Origin: VGBV01 sp963813725
GTDB lineage: Bacteria; Actinomycetota; Thermoleophilia; Solirubrobacterales; 70-9
DNA: 64,000 nt
NCBI GenBank assembly: GCA_963813725.1
Contig: CAWFAI010000013.1
Coordinates: 310,001 to 374,000 of the forward strand
Direction: 5' to 3'
Under the pieces are notes generated by a model. That model was not told the origin of the DNA. It searched no databases and worked only from the letters and a program-made list of their open reading frames with translations. Shown here one piece after another: positions 15,320 through 24,572 of this stretch. The position numbers and the translations under genes are program-made. How positions within the stretch are numbered: position 1 is the first letter of the stretch; every line of letters begins with the position of its first letter.

Positions 15320-17581
15320 CTAACCGGGCGAGGGCCCCGGGCCCGGCTCGGCCTGCTCGGCCAGCGATGCCCAGGCTCGCGAGGCGTCGGAGAGCAGCAC
15401 CGATGCCTCCCGCTCGGCCGCCGAGAGCTCGAGCCGCTCGCCGCCGGCCCGCCCCAGCTCCAGAGCGTCAATGCCGGCGGACTCCGCCGCGCCCAGCAGC
15501 GCCTCGGCGCCCTGCTGCGGCACCGCCAGCAGCAGACCCCCGGGGGCCTCGCCGAACAGCGCCGTCTCGCCCGAGCAGCCGCGCAGCTCGACCAGTCCGT
15601 CGAGGTCGGCCTTGATCCCCGTCTCCGCCGCGATGGCCATCTCGGCGAGCGCTACCGCCAGGCCGCCGTCGCTGACGTCGTGGGCGGCGCTGACCCCGCC
15701 TGCGCGGGCCCGCTCGCGCACGAACGCGAGCGCCGCCGCGACGGGCGGGATCTCGGTGGCGGGAAGGCCGTCGGCGAGCTCGCCGCGCAGCTTGGCCAGC
15801 TCCGAGCCAGCGAGCGATGGCGCAAAGGGGCCGACCAGCACCAGCACGTCCCCCTCGGCCAGAGCCGGGCCTGGCACCTCGGCGGGGTCGGGCAGCTCGC
15901 CCACCATGCCGACCACGGGGGTGGGATAGATCGGCCCGTGCTCGGTCTCGTTGTAGAGGCTGACGTTGCCGCCCACCACCGGCACGCCGAGGGCGGTGCA
16001 AGCATCGGCGAGGCCCGTCACCGCGCGTTCGAGCTGCCAGGCGACGGCCGGCTTCTCGGGGTTGCCGAAGTTGAGGCAATTGGTCAGGCCCAGCGGCTCG
16101 GCGCCGACGCAGGCGAGGTTCTGGGCGCATTCGAGCACGGCCTCGACCGCGCCGGCGTGCGGGTCGCAGGCGACGCGGCGGCCATTGCCGTCGATCGAGA
16201 CGGCGATCGCCCGGCCGGACTCGGGGAGCATCAGGACCGCGGCGTCCGCGGCCTCGGGCCGGCGCACCGTGCGCGAGCCGACCACCGAGTCGTACTGCTC
16301 GAAGGCCCAGCGCTTCGAGGCGATGCTGGGTGAGGCGAGCAGGGCGACGAGGACGGCCGAGGGGTCGGCGGGATCCGCCGAGCGCCCGGCGTGCAGCGAG
16401 ACCCGCTCGCCGAGCACGTCGTCGTTGCCGTACAGCCATTCCCCGGGCCGTTCCGGTTCGAGGTCATACAGGGGGCACTCGTCCACGAGCGCCGTCACCG
16501 GGACGTTTCCGACCTCCTCGCCGTCGTCGAGCACCCGCATCGCGCCGGTGTCGGTGACCTCGCCGATCACGGCGGCCCCCGTCTGCCACTTCTCGCACAG
16601 CGCCAGCACGGCGTCGACCCTGCCGGGCTCGACGACCGCCAGCATCCGCTCCTGCGACTCGCTGACCATGATCTCGAAGGGCTCCATGTCGGCCTCGCGC
16701 AGCGGCACCCGGCGGACGTCGATGTCCACCCCGACGCCGCCCTTCGAGGCCATCTCGCCCGCCGACGAGGTGAGCCCGGCGGCGCCGAGGTCCTGGAGCG
16801 AGACCAGCAGCCCTGCGGCGAGCAGCTCCAGCGAGCACTCGAGCAGCTTCGACTCCTCGAACGGGTCGCCGATCTGCACGGTCGGGCGCTTGGCGTCGTC
16901 GCCGGCCTCCAACTCGGCCGAGGCGAGCACCGAGGCGCCGCCGATGCCATCTCGCCCGGTGGAGGCGCCGAACAGGACCAGCGCGTTTCCGGGCCCCGCT
17001 GCGGCCGAGCGGATCATCTCCTCGGTCCTCGCCAGCCCGACGCACATGGCGTTCACCAGGCAGTTGTGCTCGTAGGGCGCCTCGAAGTAGACCTCGCCGC
17101 CGACCGTGGGAACCCCGATCGAGTTGCCGTAGTGGCCGATGCCCGCCACCACGCCCTCGAACAGATAGCGCGAGCGCTCGGATGCGAGCTCGCCGAAGCG
17201 CAGCGAGTCGAGCACGGCGATGGGCCGCGCCCCGATCGCGAACACGTCACGGAGGATGCCCCCGACGCCGGTGGCTGCGCCCTGGAACGGCTCGACCGCG
17301 CTCGGGTGGTTGTGGGACTCGACCTTGAAGGCGACGGCGTGGCCGCCGCCGACGTCCACGGCGCCCGCGTTCTCGCCGGGGCCCATCACAACCCGCTCGC
17401 CCTCGGTCGGGAGGCGGCCCAGCAGCTTGCGCGAGTGCTTGTAGGCGCAGTGCTCGGACCACAGCAGCGAGAACATCGCCAGCTCGACCCCGTTCGGGTC
17501 GCGGCCGAGAAGCTCCGTGATCCGCTCGTACTCGGGGTCGGTGAGCCCGAGCTCGCGGTGTGGCGTTTCCGAGACCGTCAC
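15320..17581 (-). CDS. purL: FGAM synthase large subunit PurL
   Basis: PurL converts FGAR to FGAM using ATP and ammonia from PurQ. At 753 residues it is the small PurL type that works with separate PurS and PurQ. Visible landmarks are LWSEHCAYKHSRKLL, VFKVESHNHPSAVEP-like text (AFKVESHNHPSAVEPFQGAA), GGEVYFE, GASTGRDGIGGAS, VSLQDLGAAGLTSS and GGLAVALAEMA. The GTG start lies 7 nt after the purQ stop. It is the fourth gene of purC-S-Q-L. Confidence 0.95.
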   Translation of the reverse strand: MTVSETPHRELGLTDPEYERITELLGRDPNGVELAMFSLLWSEHCAYKHSRKLLGRLPTEGERVVMGPGENAGAVDVGGGHAVAFKVESHNHPSAVEPFQGAATGVGGILRDVFAIGARPIAVLDSLRFGELASERSRYLFEGVVAGIGHYGNSIGVPTVGGEVYFEAPYEHNCLVNAMCVGLARTEEMIRSAAAGPGNALVLFGASTGRDGIGGASVLASAELEAGDDAKRPTVQIGDPFEESKLLECSLELLAAGLLVSLQDLGAAGLTSSAGEMASKGGVGVDIDVRRVPLREADMEPFEIMVSESQERMLAVVEPGRVDAVLALCEKWQTGAAVIGEVTDTGAMRVLDDGEEVGNVPVTALVDECPLYDLEPERPGEWLYGNDDVLGERVSLHAGRSADPADPSAVLVALLASPSIASKRWAFEQYDSVVGSRTVRRPEAADAAVLMLPESGRAIAVSIDGNGRRVACDPHAGAVEAVLECAQNLACVGAEPLGLTNCLNFGNPEKPAVAWQLERAVTGLADACTALGVPVVGGNVSLYNETEHGPIYPTPVVGMVGELPDPAEVPGPALAEGDVLVLVGPFAPSLAGSELAKLRGELADGLPATEIPPVAAALAFVRERARAGGVSAAHDVSDGGLAVALAEMAIAAETGIKADLDGLVELRGCSGETALFGEAPGGLLLAVPQQGAEALLGAAESAGIDALELGRAGGERLELSAAEREASVLLSDASRAWASLAEQAEPGPGPSPG

Positions 17582-17588
17582 CGGGCCG

Positions 17589-18254
17589 TCAGGCCGTCGC
17601 GGGCTGGCGGACGAGCGCCTCGAACAGGGGAAGCCCGTCGTCCGATCCCGTCAGGGGGTCGACCGCGTGCTCGGGGTGCGGCATCAGGCCCAGCACGTTG
17701 CCGCCCTCGCTGCTCACCCCCGCGATCTCGCGCAGGCTGCCGTTCGGGTTGTGGCCCGGCGCGTAGCGGAACGCGACCTGCCCGGCGGACTCGAGCCGGT
17801 CGAGCTCGTCTTCGGGCGCGAAGAACCTTCCCGTCATGTGCTTGACCGGGATCGAGAGGCGCTCGCCCGGCTCCAGCCCGGCCGTGAACGCGTTGCCGCG
17901 CCCCTCGACCACGATCTCGACCTGACGGCAGAGGAAGCGCAGCCCCTGATTGGGCAACAGCGCGCCGGGGAGCAGGCCCGCCTCGCAGAGAACCTGGAAG
18001 CCGTTGCAGATCCCCAGCACCGGTCCGCCCTGCGCCGCAAAGCGAGCGACGGCCTCCATCGCGGGCGAGAAGCGGGCGATCGCGCCCGCCCTCAGGTAGT
18101 CGCCGTAGCTGAAGCCCCCCGGGACCACGATCCCGTCAAGCCCCTCCAGATCGGTCTCCTCGTGCCAGACCAGCCGCGCATCGCCGACCCTCCGGGCGGC
18201 GGCGACGGCGTCGCGCTCGTCGCAGGAGCCGGGGAACTGAATGACACCAATCAC
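17589..18254 (-). CDS. purQ: FGAM synthase glutaminase subunit PurQ
   Basis: PurQ supplies ammonia to PurL. This class-I glutamine amidotransferase of 221 residues starts MIGVIQFPGSCDERDAV, has the nucleophile elbow GPVLGICNGFQVL (Cys in GICNG), and the His-Glu of the triad in GLMPHPEHAVD. The segment VVPGGFSYGDYLRAGA is specific to PurQ. Its ATG overlaps the purS stop by 4 nt. Confidence 0.95.
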   Translation of the reverse strand: MIGVIQFPGSCDERDAVAAARRVGDARLVWHEETDLEGLDGIVVPGGFSYGDYLRAGAIARFSPAMEAVARFAAQGGPVLGICNGFQVLCEAGLLPGALLPNQGLRFLCRQVEIVVEGRGNAFTAGLEPGERLSIPVKHMTGRFFAPEDELDRLESAGQVAFRYAPGHNPNGSLREIAGVSSEGGNVLGLMPHPEHAVDPLTGSDDGLPLFEALVRQPATA

Positions 18255-18523
18255 CGGCTCCTCCCCTTCGCGTCCGGGGCCGGTGTGCCGTTGCTCGATT
18301 CTGCCTCCAGCTCGATCGTGAAGTCCTCGATCAGCGGGTTGGCCAGCAGCTTCTCGCAGAGCGAGTCGAGCGCGTCCGGGTCGTCGGTCTCGAGCTCGAC
18401 CAGGCGGCCGACCCTGACGTTGGAGACGCCCTCGAAGCCGAGCGCCGGCAGCGCCCGCTCGACCGCCTTGCCCTGGGGATCGAGGATGCCCTGCTTCGGC
18501 CTGATCAGGACCTTGGCCTTCAC
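18251..18523 (-). CDS. purS: FGAM synthase PurS subunit
   Basis: PurS is a small bridging subunit that docks PurQ onto PurL for ammonia transfer. The 90 residues include VLIRPKQGILDPQGKAVERAL, GFEGVSNVRVGRLVELE and CEKLLANPLIEDFTIELE, which match PurS throughout. Its presence with a 753-residue PurL and a separate PurQ shows the three-subunit form of the enzyme. It follows purC after 28 nt. Confidence 0.93.
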   Translation of the reverse strand: MKAKVLIRPKQGILDPQGKAVERALPALGFEGVSNVRVGRLVELETDDPDALDSLCEKLLANPLIEDFTIELEAESSNGTPAPDAKGRSR

Positions 18524-18551
18524 GGACTCAGACTAGCGTCGGACCAGGCGC

Positions 18552-19406
18552 TCAATCGAGCGCGCGCTCGGTGATGCGCTCGTAGGCCTCGACGTACTTG
18601 GCGCGCGTGTTCTGCACGACCTCGTCGGGGAGCTCCGGGCCGGGTGCAGTGTGGTCCCAGCCCACGGAGTCTGAGTAGTCGCGCACGTACTGCTTGTCGA
18701 AGGAGGGCTGGGTCCGGCCGGGCTCATACGAGTCGGCGGGCCAGAAGCGCGAGGAGTCCGGCGTCAGGACCTCGTCCCCCAGCACCACTTCGGCGCCCGG
18801 CGACGCCCCGAGCTCGAACTTCGTGTCGGCGAGGATGATGCCGCGGTCGGCAGCGTGCTCGGCGCCGCGCTTGTAGATCTCGATCGAGACCCGCCGCAGC
18901 TCCTCCATCAGGGGCCGGCTGCCGATGATCTCGACCGCCCGGTCGAAGTCGATGTTCTCGTCGTGGTCGCCCAGCTCGGCCTTGGTGGCGGGCGTGAAGA
19001 TCGGCTCCGGGAGCTTCTGGGACTCCTCCAGGCCGCCGGGCAGCTCGATCCCGCAGACGGCGCCGCTCTGCTGGTACTCCTTCCAGCCCGAGCCCGAGAG
19101 GTAGCCGCGCACCACGCACTCGACCGGGTACATCTCGAGCCTCTTGACACGCATCCCGCGGCCCTCGGCCTCGGGCGGCACGTCCTCGCTGATGAAGTGG
19201 TTCGGGCAGATGTCCTTGGTCAGCTCGAACCAGAACAGCGACATCTGATTCAGCACCTTGCCCTTGTCGGGGATCTCGGTCGGCAGGATCACGTCGTAGA
19301 CCGAGATGCGATCCGACGCGACCATGATCAGCTCCTCGCCGTCCTCGTAGATCTCGCGGACCTTGCCGGAGGCATGGAGCTTCAGGTCTTCGAGCGCTGT
19401 GCCCAT
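18552..19406 (-). CDS. purC: SAICAR synthetase PurC
   Basis: PurC ligates aspartate to CAIR. The 284-residue protein has HASGKVREIYEDGEELIMVASDR split over GKVREIY and MVASDRISVYD, then EIPDKGKVLNQMSLFWF, VVRGYLSGSGWKEYQ, ADTKFELG and DEVLTPDSSRFW. The ATG at 19406 opens at the conserved LKLHASGKVR and lacks a strong ribosome-binding site; longer upstream reading is not conserved. It is the first gene of the purC-S-Q-L run and diverges from a P450 gene 86 nt away. Confidence 0.94.
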   Translation of the reverse strand: MGTALEDLKLHASGKVREIYEDGEELIMVASDRISVYDVILPTEIPDKGKVLNQMSLFWFELTKDICPNHFISEDVPPEAEGRGMRVKRLEMYPVECVVRGYLSGSGWKEYQQSGAVCGIELPGGLEESQKLPEPIFTPATKAELGDHDENIDFDRAVEIIGSRPLMEELRRVSIEIYKRGAEHAADRGIILADTKFELGASPGAEVVLGDEVLTPDSSRFWPADSYEPGRTQPSFDKQYVRDYSDSVGWDHTAPGPELPDEVVQNTRAKYVEAYERITERALD

Positions 19407-19492
19407 GGGATCCGAGGCTAACAATGCCGCTCTCCAGGGTCCTGCGGCGTTTCCGGTCTTTGCGGAGTGGATGAGGGGTACATTCGTGTGCT

Positions 19493-20821
19493 GTGACCCT
19501 TCCGCCCGGCCCAAGCATGCCCGCGCCGCTGCAGACGCTGCGCCTGATGGCGCGGCCGGTGCCCCTGCTGGAGCGCTCGCGCCGTGAGTTCGGCGACAGC
19601 TTCACCCTGCGCGCCGTCCCGGTCGGCGAGATGGTCTTCGTCTCCGACCCGGCCTCGATCAAGGCCGTGTTCGCGGCCGACCGCGTCAACACGATCGCGC
19701 CGGGCCGCAACATCGTGCTGGCGCCGCTGTTGGGCGACGACTCACTGCTGCTGATGGAGGGGGAACGCCACCTCAGCCGCAGGAAGCTGATGCTGCCGCC
19801 GTTCCACGGCGAGCGCATGCGCGCCTACGAGGAGGTGATGCGCGACGCGACCGAGCGGGAGATACGGGGCTGGCCGGCGGGCGCGTCCTTCCGGCTGCAC
19901 TCCTCGATGCAGGAGATCACCCTCGAGGTGATCATGCGGGCCGTCTTCGGGGTGACCCAGCGCCGCCGTGAGGACCTGCGCCGCGCCCTCCTGGACATCC
20001 TCTCCGCCACCCGCTCCCCGGCCACCCTCGGGGTGACGATGCCGGTCGTGCGGGAGCTGCCGCGCTTCAGGAAGCTGCAGCGCCAGGTGGAGGCCGCGGA
20101 CGCGCTGCTCGCCTCGGAGATCGCCGAGCGTCGAGCCGACCCCGAGCTGGAACAGCGCGAGGACATCCTCTCGCTGCTGATCGCTGCCCGCGACACCGAA
20201 GGCGAGGGCATGAGCGACTCGGAGCTGCGCGACCAGCTGATGACGCTGCTGCTGGCCGGCCACGAGACGACGGCGACCGGCCTCGCCTGGGCCTTCGAGC
20301 TCCTCTTCCATCACACCGACGCGCTCGAGCGACTGCGCGCCGAGGTGCGAGCCGGTGAGGAGACGGAGTACCTGGACGCGGTGATAGAGGAGACGCTCCG
20401 CCTGCGCCCCGTGGTCCCCTTCGTCGGGCGGGAGCTGCGCCAGACGATGACCCTCGACGGCCACGAGATCCCACCGGGGACGAGCGTGTTCCCGGCGATC
20501 TACCTCGCACACACGAACCCCGAGACCTTCCCCGAGCCCTACGCGTTCCGGCCCGAGCGCTTCCTGGAGGCCCCGACCGAGACCTACAGCTGGATCCCGT
20601 TCGGCGGTGGAACCCGCCGCTGCATCGGCGCCACCTTCGCGCAGTTCGAGATGCGGGTCGTGTTGAGGACGGTGCTCTCCAGCGTGGACCTCCGCGGCGA
20701 GTCCACCGAGCCTCAGCCGATGGTCCGCCGCAACGTCACGCTGTCGCCGCGCGACGGAACCCCGGCGATCGTCGAGCGGACCCTCAGGCCTGAGCCCGAG
20801 GGTGCTCTTTCGCCCACCTGA
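19493..20821 (+). CDS. Cytochrome P450
   Basis: This is a heme monooxygenase of 442 residues. It has the proline-rich N-terminus LPPGPSMPAP, the oxygen-binding I-helix LLAGHETTATGLAW, the K-helix ExxR (EETLRLRP), and the heme signature FGGGTRRCIGATFA with the axial Cys. No membrane anchor or fused reductase is present, so it needs external ferredoxin partners, none of which is nearby. The substrate cannot be told. It is the only rightward gene in the purine region. The GTG start at 19493 has a TACATT hexamer at 19479-19484 and no Shine-Dalgarno, hinting at a leaderless message. Its 3' end overlaps the next, opposite gene by 38 nt. Confidence 0.92.
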   Translation: MTLPPGPSMPAPLQTLRLMARPVPLLERSRREFGDSFTLRAVPVGEMVFVSDPASIKAVFAADRVNTIAPGRNIVLAPLLGDDSLLLMEGERHLSRRKLMLPPFHGERMRAYEEVMRDATEREIRGWPAGASFRLHSSMQEITLEVIMRAVFGVTQRRREDLRRALLDILSATRSPATLGVTMPVVRELPRFRKLQRQVEAADALLASEIAERRADPELEQREDILSLLIAARDTEGEGMSDSELRDQLMTLLLAGHETTATGLAWAFELLFHHTDALERLRAEVRAGEETEYLDAVIEETLRLRPVVPFVGRELRQTMTLDGHEIPPGTSVFPAIYLAHTNPETFPEPYAFRPERFLEAPTETYSWIPFGGGTRRCIGATFAQFEMRVVLRTVLSSVDLRGESTEPQPMVRRNVTLSPRDGTPAIVERTLRPEPEGALSPT

Positions 20822-21080
20822 CGATTCGGCGGGAATCCGAGATCACGGTGCCGTCATCCAGGACCAGCACCGGCACCTCGTTGGTCCCGCTGATGGCCTT
20901 CACCTCCGCGCGCTCGGTGCCGCGGTTGCCCCAGGTCCAGGGCATGAGGCGGTAGCTCCCCAGCGGCCGCAGCTCGTACTCATAGCCCGCGTCGTCCAGG
21001 GCCTTGGCGGCGTACGAGCAGGGGTGCAGCGGGCCGAGGGCTGTGCCGCGCTTCTTCTGTCCGCAGGTGTAGAGGATCAC
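20784..21080 (-). CDS. Small thioredoxin-fold protein (GST N-terminal/glutaredoxin-like)
   Basis: The 98 residues form a single thioredoxin-like domain: ILYTCGQKKRG, HPCSYAAKALDDAGYEYELRP, the cis-Pro segment GTNEVPVLVLDDGTVISDS and RRIVRWAKEHP. This matches the GST N-terminal fold, but no C-terminal helical domain is present. Cysteines at 6 and 21 could be redox-active. It lies downstream of purB after 72 nt and overlaps the P450 gene tail to tail. Confidence 0.8.
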   Translation of the reverse strand: MILYTCGQKKRGTALGPLHPCSYAAKALDDAGYEYELRPLGSYRLMPWTWGNRGTERAEVKAISGTNEVPVLVLDDGTVISDSRRIVRWAKEHPRAQA

Positions 21081-21152
21081 GCTTCGAGCATCTCACAGCC
21101 CCAGCCGCCGGGCAAGCGGCCGAGCCGGTCCGCCGAGGCACCCGTCGACCTC

Positions 21153-22433
21153 CTAGCTGAGCTCGTCGAGCCGCGCCATCACCTCGGGGACGTGCGTGAT
21201 GTAGGCGCCGTAGTCGAAGACCTGATCGAGGTCGAGCTGCGGTGCGGAGGCGCCGATCAGCTCGCGGAACTCGATGCCCTCGTCCCAAGCGCGCTGGGCG
21301 CTCTCCTGGACCAAGCGGTAGGCGTCGTCTCGGGTCATGCCCGAGTCCACCAGCGCGGTCAGGGCGCGCTGGCTGAACAGCGCGCCGTGGGTCAGCTCCA
21401 GGTTGCGCTGCATCTGCTCGGTGCGGATGGTCATGCCGCTGGCGACCTTCGCGGCCATGTCCTGCATGTAGTCGAGCGCGATCGTGGCGTCGGGCAGGAT
21501 CACCCGCTCGGCGCCTGAGTGCGAGATGTCGCGCTCATGCCAGAGCGCGATGTTCTCCAGCCCGACCTGCGCATAACCCCGCAGAACCCGGGCGAGGCCG
21601 GTGATGCGCTCCGTGCGGATTGGGTTGCGCTTGTGGGGCATCGCCGACGAGCCCTTCTGGGCCGAGCCGAACGGCTCCTCGACCTCGCGCACCTCGGTGC
21701 GCTGCAGGTTGCGGACCTCGGTCGCGAAGCGCTCCAGGCCGCCGCCGGCGATCGCGATGCGCGAGGTCAGCACCGCGTGGCGATCGCGCGGGACGATCTG
21801 GGTGGCCACGTCCTCGCGCTGCAGCCCCAACCGCTCCATCACGCGGGCCTCGACCTGCGGAGGGACCGAGGCGTAGGTGCCCACCGCGCCCGAGAGCTTT
21901 CCGTAGGCGAGCTGCTCGAAGGCGTTGGCCAGCCGCTGCAGATTGCGGTCGGCCTCGAAGGCGAAGCCGGCCAGCCGCAGCCCGAAGGTCGTCGGCTCGG
22001 CGTGGACCCCGTGGGTGCGCCCGACGCAGAGGGTGTCGGGATGCTCCTTCGCTCGGTCGGCCAGCGCGTCGCGATAGGCGCGGGCGCTCGCCAGCACGAC
22101 CTCGCCCGCGTCGCGCAGCTGCAGCGCCAGCGCGGTGTCGAGCACGTCCGAAGAGGTGAGGCCGTAGTGGATCCAGCGCCCGTGCTCGCCCACCGAGCCT
22201 GCGACCACATCGACGAAGGCCGCGACGTCGTGATCGGTCTGGCGCTCGCGCTCCTCGACCGCCTCGACCGTGAACGAGGCGCGCTCGCGGCAAGCCCGGG
22301 CGGCCTCCTTGGGAACCACCCCCTCCTCGGCCCAGGCCTCGGTCGCGGCCAGCTCCACCTCGAGCCACGACTCCATGCGGCGCTGCTGGGTCCAGACGGC
22401 GCCGATCTCCTCGCGGGTGTAGCGGGGGATCAC
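21153..22433 (-). CDS. purB: Adenylosuccinate lyase
   Basis: PurB releases fumarate in two steps (SAICAR to AICAR and adenylosuccinate to AMP). The 426-residue protein begins MIPRYTREEIGAVW and includes WIHYGLTSSDVLDTA, GRTHGVHAEPTTFGLR and the family signature loop GSSAMPHKRNPI with the catalytic Ser. It starts 30 nt after purE and belongs to the purD-E-B run. Confidence 0.95.
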   Translation of the reverse strand: MIPRYTREEIGAVWTQQRRMESWLEVELAATEAWAEEGVVPKEAARACRERASFTVEAVEERERQTDHDVAAFVDVVAGSVGEHGRWIHYGLTSSDVLDTALALQLRDAGEVVLASARAYRDALADRAKEHPDTLCVGRTHGVHAEPTTFGLRLAGFAFEADRNLQRLANAFEQLAYGKLSGAVGTYASVPPQVEARVMERLGLQREDVATQIVPRDRHAVLTSRIAIAGGGLERFATEVRNLQRTEVREVEEPFGSAQKGSSAMPHKRNPIRTERITGLARVLRGYAQVGLENIALWHERDISHSGAERVILPDATIALDYMQDMAAKVASGMTIRTEQMQRNLELTHGALFSQRALTALVDSGMTRDDAYRLVQESAQRAWDEGIEFRELIGASAPQLDLDQVFDYGAYITHVPEVMARLDELS

Positions 22434-22463
22434 GTGCTGATTCTGACGAGTGCGGCCCGGGAC

Positions 22464-22952
22464 CTAGGCGTTGATGATGCGAGCCGCCAGCAATCCTGCG
22501 TTCTTGGCGCCGTCGATGGCCACGCAGCCGACCGGCACGCCGGGAGGCATCTGCACGGCCGAGAGCAGCGCGTCCATGCCTCCCAGGTTCTTGCCCGAGA
22601 TCGGGACCCCGATGACAGGAAGGTCGCTCTTCGAGGCGGCGAAGCCCGGCAGCGCGGCCGACATCCCGGCACCGGCGATGATCACCTTGAGGCCGCGCAT
22701 GCGCGCGTTGGCGCAGTAGTCGCCCGTCTCCTGGGGCTGGCGGTGTGCGCTCAGCACCCGCACCTCGTAGGCGATCCCGGCCTCGTGCAGCGCGGCGCCG
22801 GCGGGCTGCATCTTCGGCTTGTCGTTCTTCGAGCCCATGATGATCCCGACCAGCGGCGCGTCCACCTCGATCTCCTCGAAGGCCGCCTCCACCTCGGGCA
22901 TGGTCTGGACTTCCGTCTGGGGCGTGCCCCCTGCTGGTTCGATCGTCTCCAT
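22464..22952 (-). CDS. purE: N5-CAIR mutase-like PurE
   Basis: PurE forms CAIR. The 162-residue protein has a 35-residue N-terminal extension, then LVGIIMGSKNDKPKM, VRVLSAHRQPQET, VIIAGAGMSAALPGF and GVPISGKNLGGMDALLSAVQMPPGVPVG. The SAHRxP motif points to the class I form, which rearranges N5-CAIR and normally needs PurK; no purK is present in the window. The true start could be an internal GTG nearer the conserved domain. Confidence 0.92.
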   Translation of the reverse strand: METIEPAGGTPQTEVQTMPEVEAAFEEIEVDAPLVGIIMGSKNDKPKMQPAGAALHEAGIAYEVRVLSAHRQPQETGDYCANARMRGLKVIIAGAGMSAALPGFAASKSDLPVIGVPISGKNLGGMDALLSAVQMPPGVPVGCVAIDGAKNAGLLAARIINA

Positions 22953-22980
22953 CTCTTCCTCTCGGTTGGCCTGCCCGGAC

Positions 22981-24261
22981 TCAGCCGGCCGCCACGCGCT
23001 CCACCGCGCGGGCCGCGATGTCGCCGCGCATCTGCTTGCCGTCGAAGCTGATCAAATCGGCCGCATCGTAAGCGCGGCGGCGGGCGTCAGCTGGCGTCGA
23101 GCCAAGGCCAGTCACGTTCAGCACCCGTCCGCCGTTGGTGACGATGTCACCGCCGTCGCGGGCGGTACCGGCGTGGAAAACCTCCACGTCCGGGGCCGCG
23201 CCGGCCTCGTCGAGCCCGCTGATCACGTCGCCCTTCGAGGACGAGGCGGGGTAGCCGGCCGAGGCCAGGACCACCGAAACCGCCCAGTCGTCGCCGAACT
23301 CGGCGCGGGCGTCCCTGAGGCCACCCCGCTGTCGCGCGCCGATGCAGAGGTCGATCAGGTCCGAGCGCAGCCGCGGCAGCACGGCCTGCGTCTCGGGGTC
23401 CCCGAAGCGGGTGTTGAACTCCAGCACCCGCACCCCGTCCGCGGTCAACATCAGCCCGGCGTAGAGCACGCCGTGAAACGGTGTCCCGCGCCGGGCCATC
23501 GCCTCGACGACGGGCCGGTGGACCGCGTCGACCAATGACTCCACCTCGTCCGGCCCGAAGCCCGGCACCGGCGAGTAGCTGCCCATGCCGCCGGTGTTGG
23601 GTCCTTCGTCGCCGTCGCCGATCCGCTTGTAGTCCTGGGCGGGCGCCAGCGGCACCACGTTCTCGCCGTCGCACAGCGCCAGCAGTGACAGCTCCTCGCC
23701 GTCCAGGAATTCCTCCAGCACCACCTCGGTGCGGCCGAACCGGCGCTCCTCGAAGAAGACGCCCGCCGCGTCGCGGGCATCTTGCTCGCTGGCGCAGATG
23801 ATCACGCCCTTGCCCGCGGCCAGCCCGTCGGCCTTGAGCACGGCGGGAAACGAGGCTCTCTCGATCTTCTCGACCGCCTCCTGATGGGAGCGGATCACCT
23901 CGTGGGAGGCGGTCGACACCCCCGCCTCGGCCATCAGCTCCTTGGCGAAGAGCTTCGAGCCCTCCAGCCGGGCGGCCTCGGCGCTGGGGCCGAAGGCCGG
24001 GATCCCGGCCTCCTCGAGTGCGTCGACCACACCCTCCACCAGCGGCGCCTCGGGCCCGACGATGACCAGGCCGGCCTCTTCCTCGCTCGCTGCCGCGACG
24101 ATGCCTTCGGCGTCCTCGGCGGCGACCTCGAGGCAGCGGGCCTCGGCCGCGATCCCGGCATTGCCCGGAGCGCAGAGGACCTCGCTCGCCTGTGGCGAGC
24201 GGGCGACCGCGCGCACGATCGCGTGCTCGCGTCCCCCACCACCTACGACCAGCACCTTCAA
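22981..24261 (-). CDS. purD: Phosphoribosylamine-glycine ligase PurD
   Basis: PurD (GAR synthetase) joins glycine to phosphoribosylamine. It is an ATP-grasp enzyme of 426 residues: KVLVVGGGGREHAIVRAV at the N-terminus, LVIVGPEAPLVEGVVDAL, FPAVLKADGLAAGKGVIIC, EEFLDGEELSLLALCDG, GPNTGGMGSYSPVPG and VLEFNTRFGDPETQAVLPRL. The TTG at 24261 is preferred because GAGGAG lies 6-8 nt upstream and the protein then starts directly at the Rossmann strand; a GTG two codons later is possible. It is the first purine gene of the purD-E-B run. Confidence 0.94.
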   Translation of the reverse strand: MKVLVVGGGGREHAIVRAVARSPQASEVLCAPGNAGIAAEARCLEVAAEDAEGIVAAASEEEAGLVIVGPEAPLVEGVVDALEEAGIPAFGPSAEAARLEGSKLFAKELMAEAGVSTASHEVIRSHQEAVEKIERASFPAVLKADGLAAGKGVIICASEQDARDAAGVFFEERRFGRTEVVLEEFLDGEELSLLALCDGENVVPLAPAQDYKRIGDGDEGPNTGGMGSYSPVPGFGPDEVESLVDAVHRPVVEAMARRGTPFHGVLYAGLMLTADGVRVLEFNTRFGDPETQAVLPRLRSDLIDLCIGARQRGGLRDARAEFGDDWAVSVVLASAGYPASSSKGDVISGLDEAGAAPDVEVFHAGTARDGGDIVTNGGRVLNVTGLGSTPADARRRAYDAADLISFDGKQMRGDIAARAVERVAAG

Positions 24262-24290
24262 AGGCTGCTCCTCGTCGTCGGTTCGGTCGG

Positions 24291-24572
24291 CTACAGGGCC
24301 TTGGCCAGGTCGTCCACGGGCATCGCGGCGAGGGTCTGACTGCTCATCGTGCCCCGCGAGCCGAGCTCGACCGAGACCTTGGCCATCGTCGTGTCGTCCG
24401 GGGCCTCGACGACGGTGATGAAGTCGTACTGGCCCAGCGTCGCCCACTGCTCCTTGACCTTGACGCCGAGCTGCTCGACCTCCTTGTTCACCTCGCCGAC
24501 CCTGCTCGGGTTGTTCTTCAGTGTCTGGACCCCCTCCGGGGTGAGGTTCGTGAGCATCACGTAGGTGGGCAT
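24291..24572 (-). CDS. GYD-domain protein
   Basis: This 93-residue alpha/beta protein begins MPTYVMLTNLTPEGVQTLK and contains the GYD-type motif as LGQYDFITVVEAPDD, followed by ELGSRGTMSSQTLAAM. The ATG at 24572 has a strong GAGAGGAG ribosome-binding site. GYD-domain proteins are common and mostly uncharacterised. It lies 29 nt before purD on the same strand, so it probably shares the purine promoter. Function unknown. Confidence 0.85.
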   Translation of the reverse strand: MPTYVMLTNLTPEGVQTLKNNPSRVGEVNKEVEQLGVKVKEQWATLGQYDFITVVEAPDDTTMAKVSVELGSRGTMSSQTLAAMPVDDLAKAL

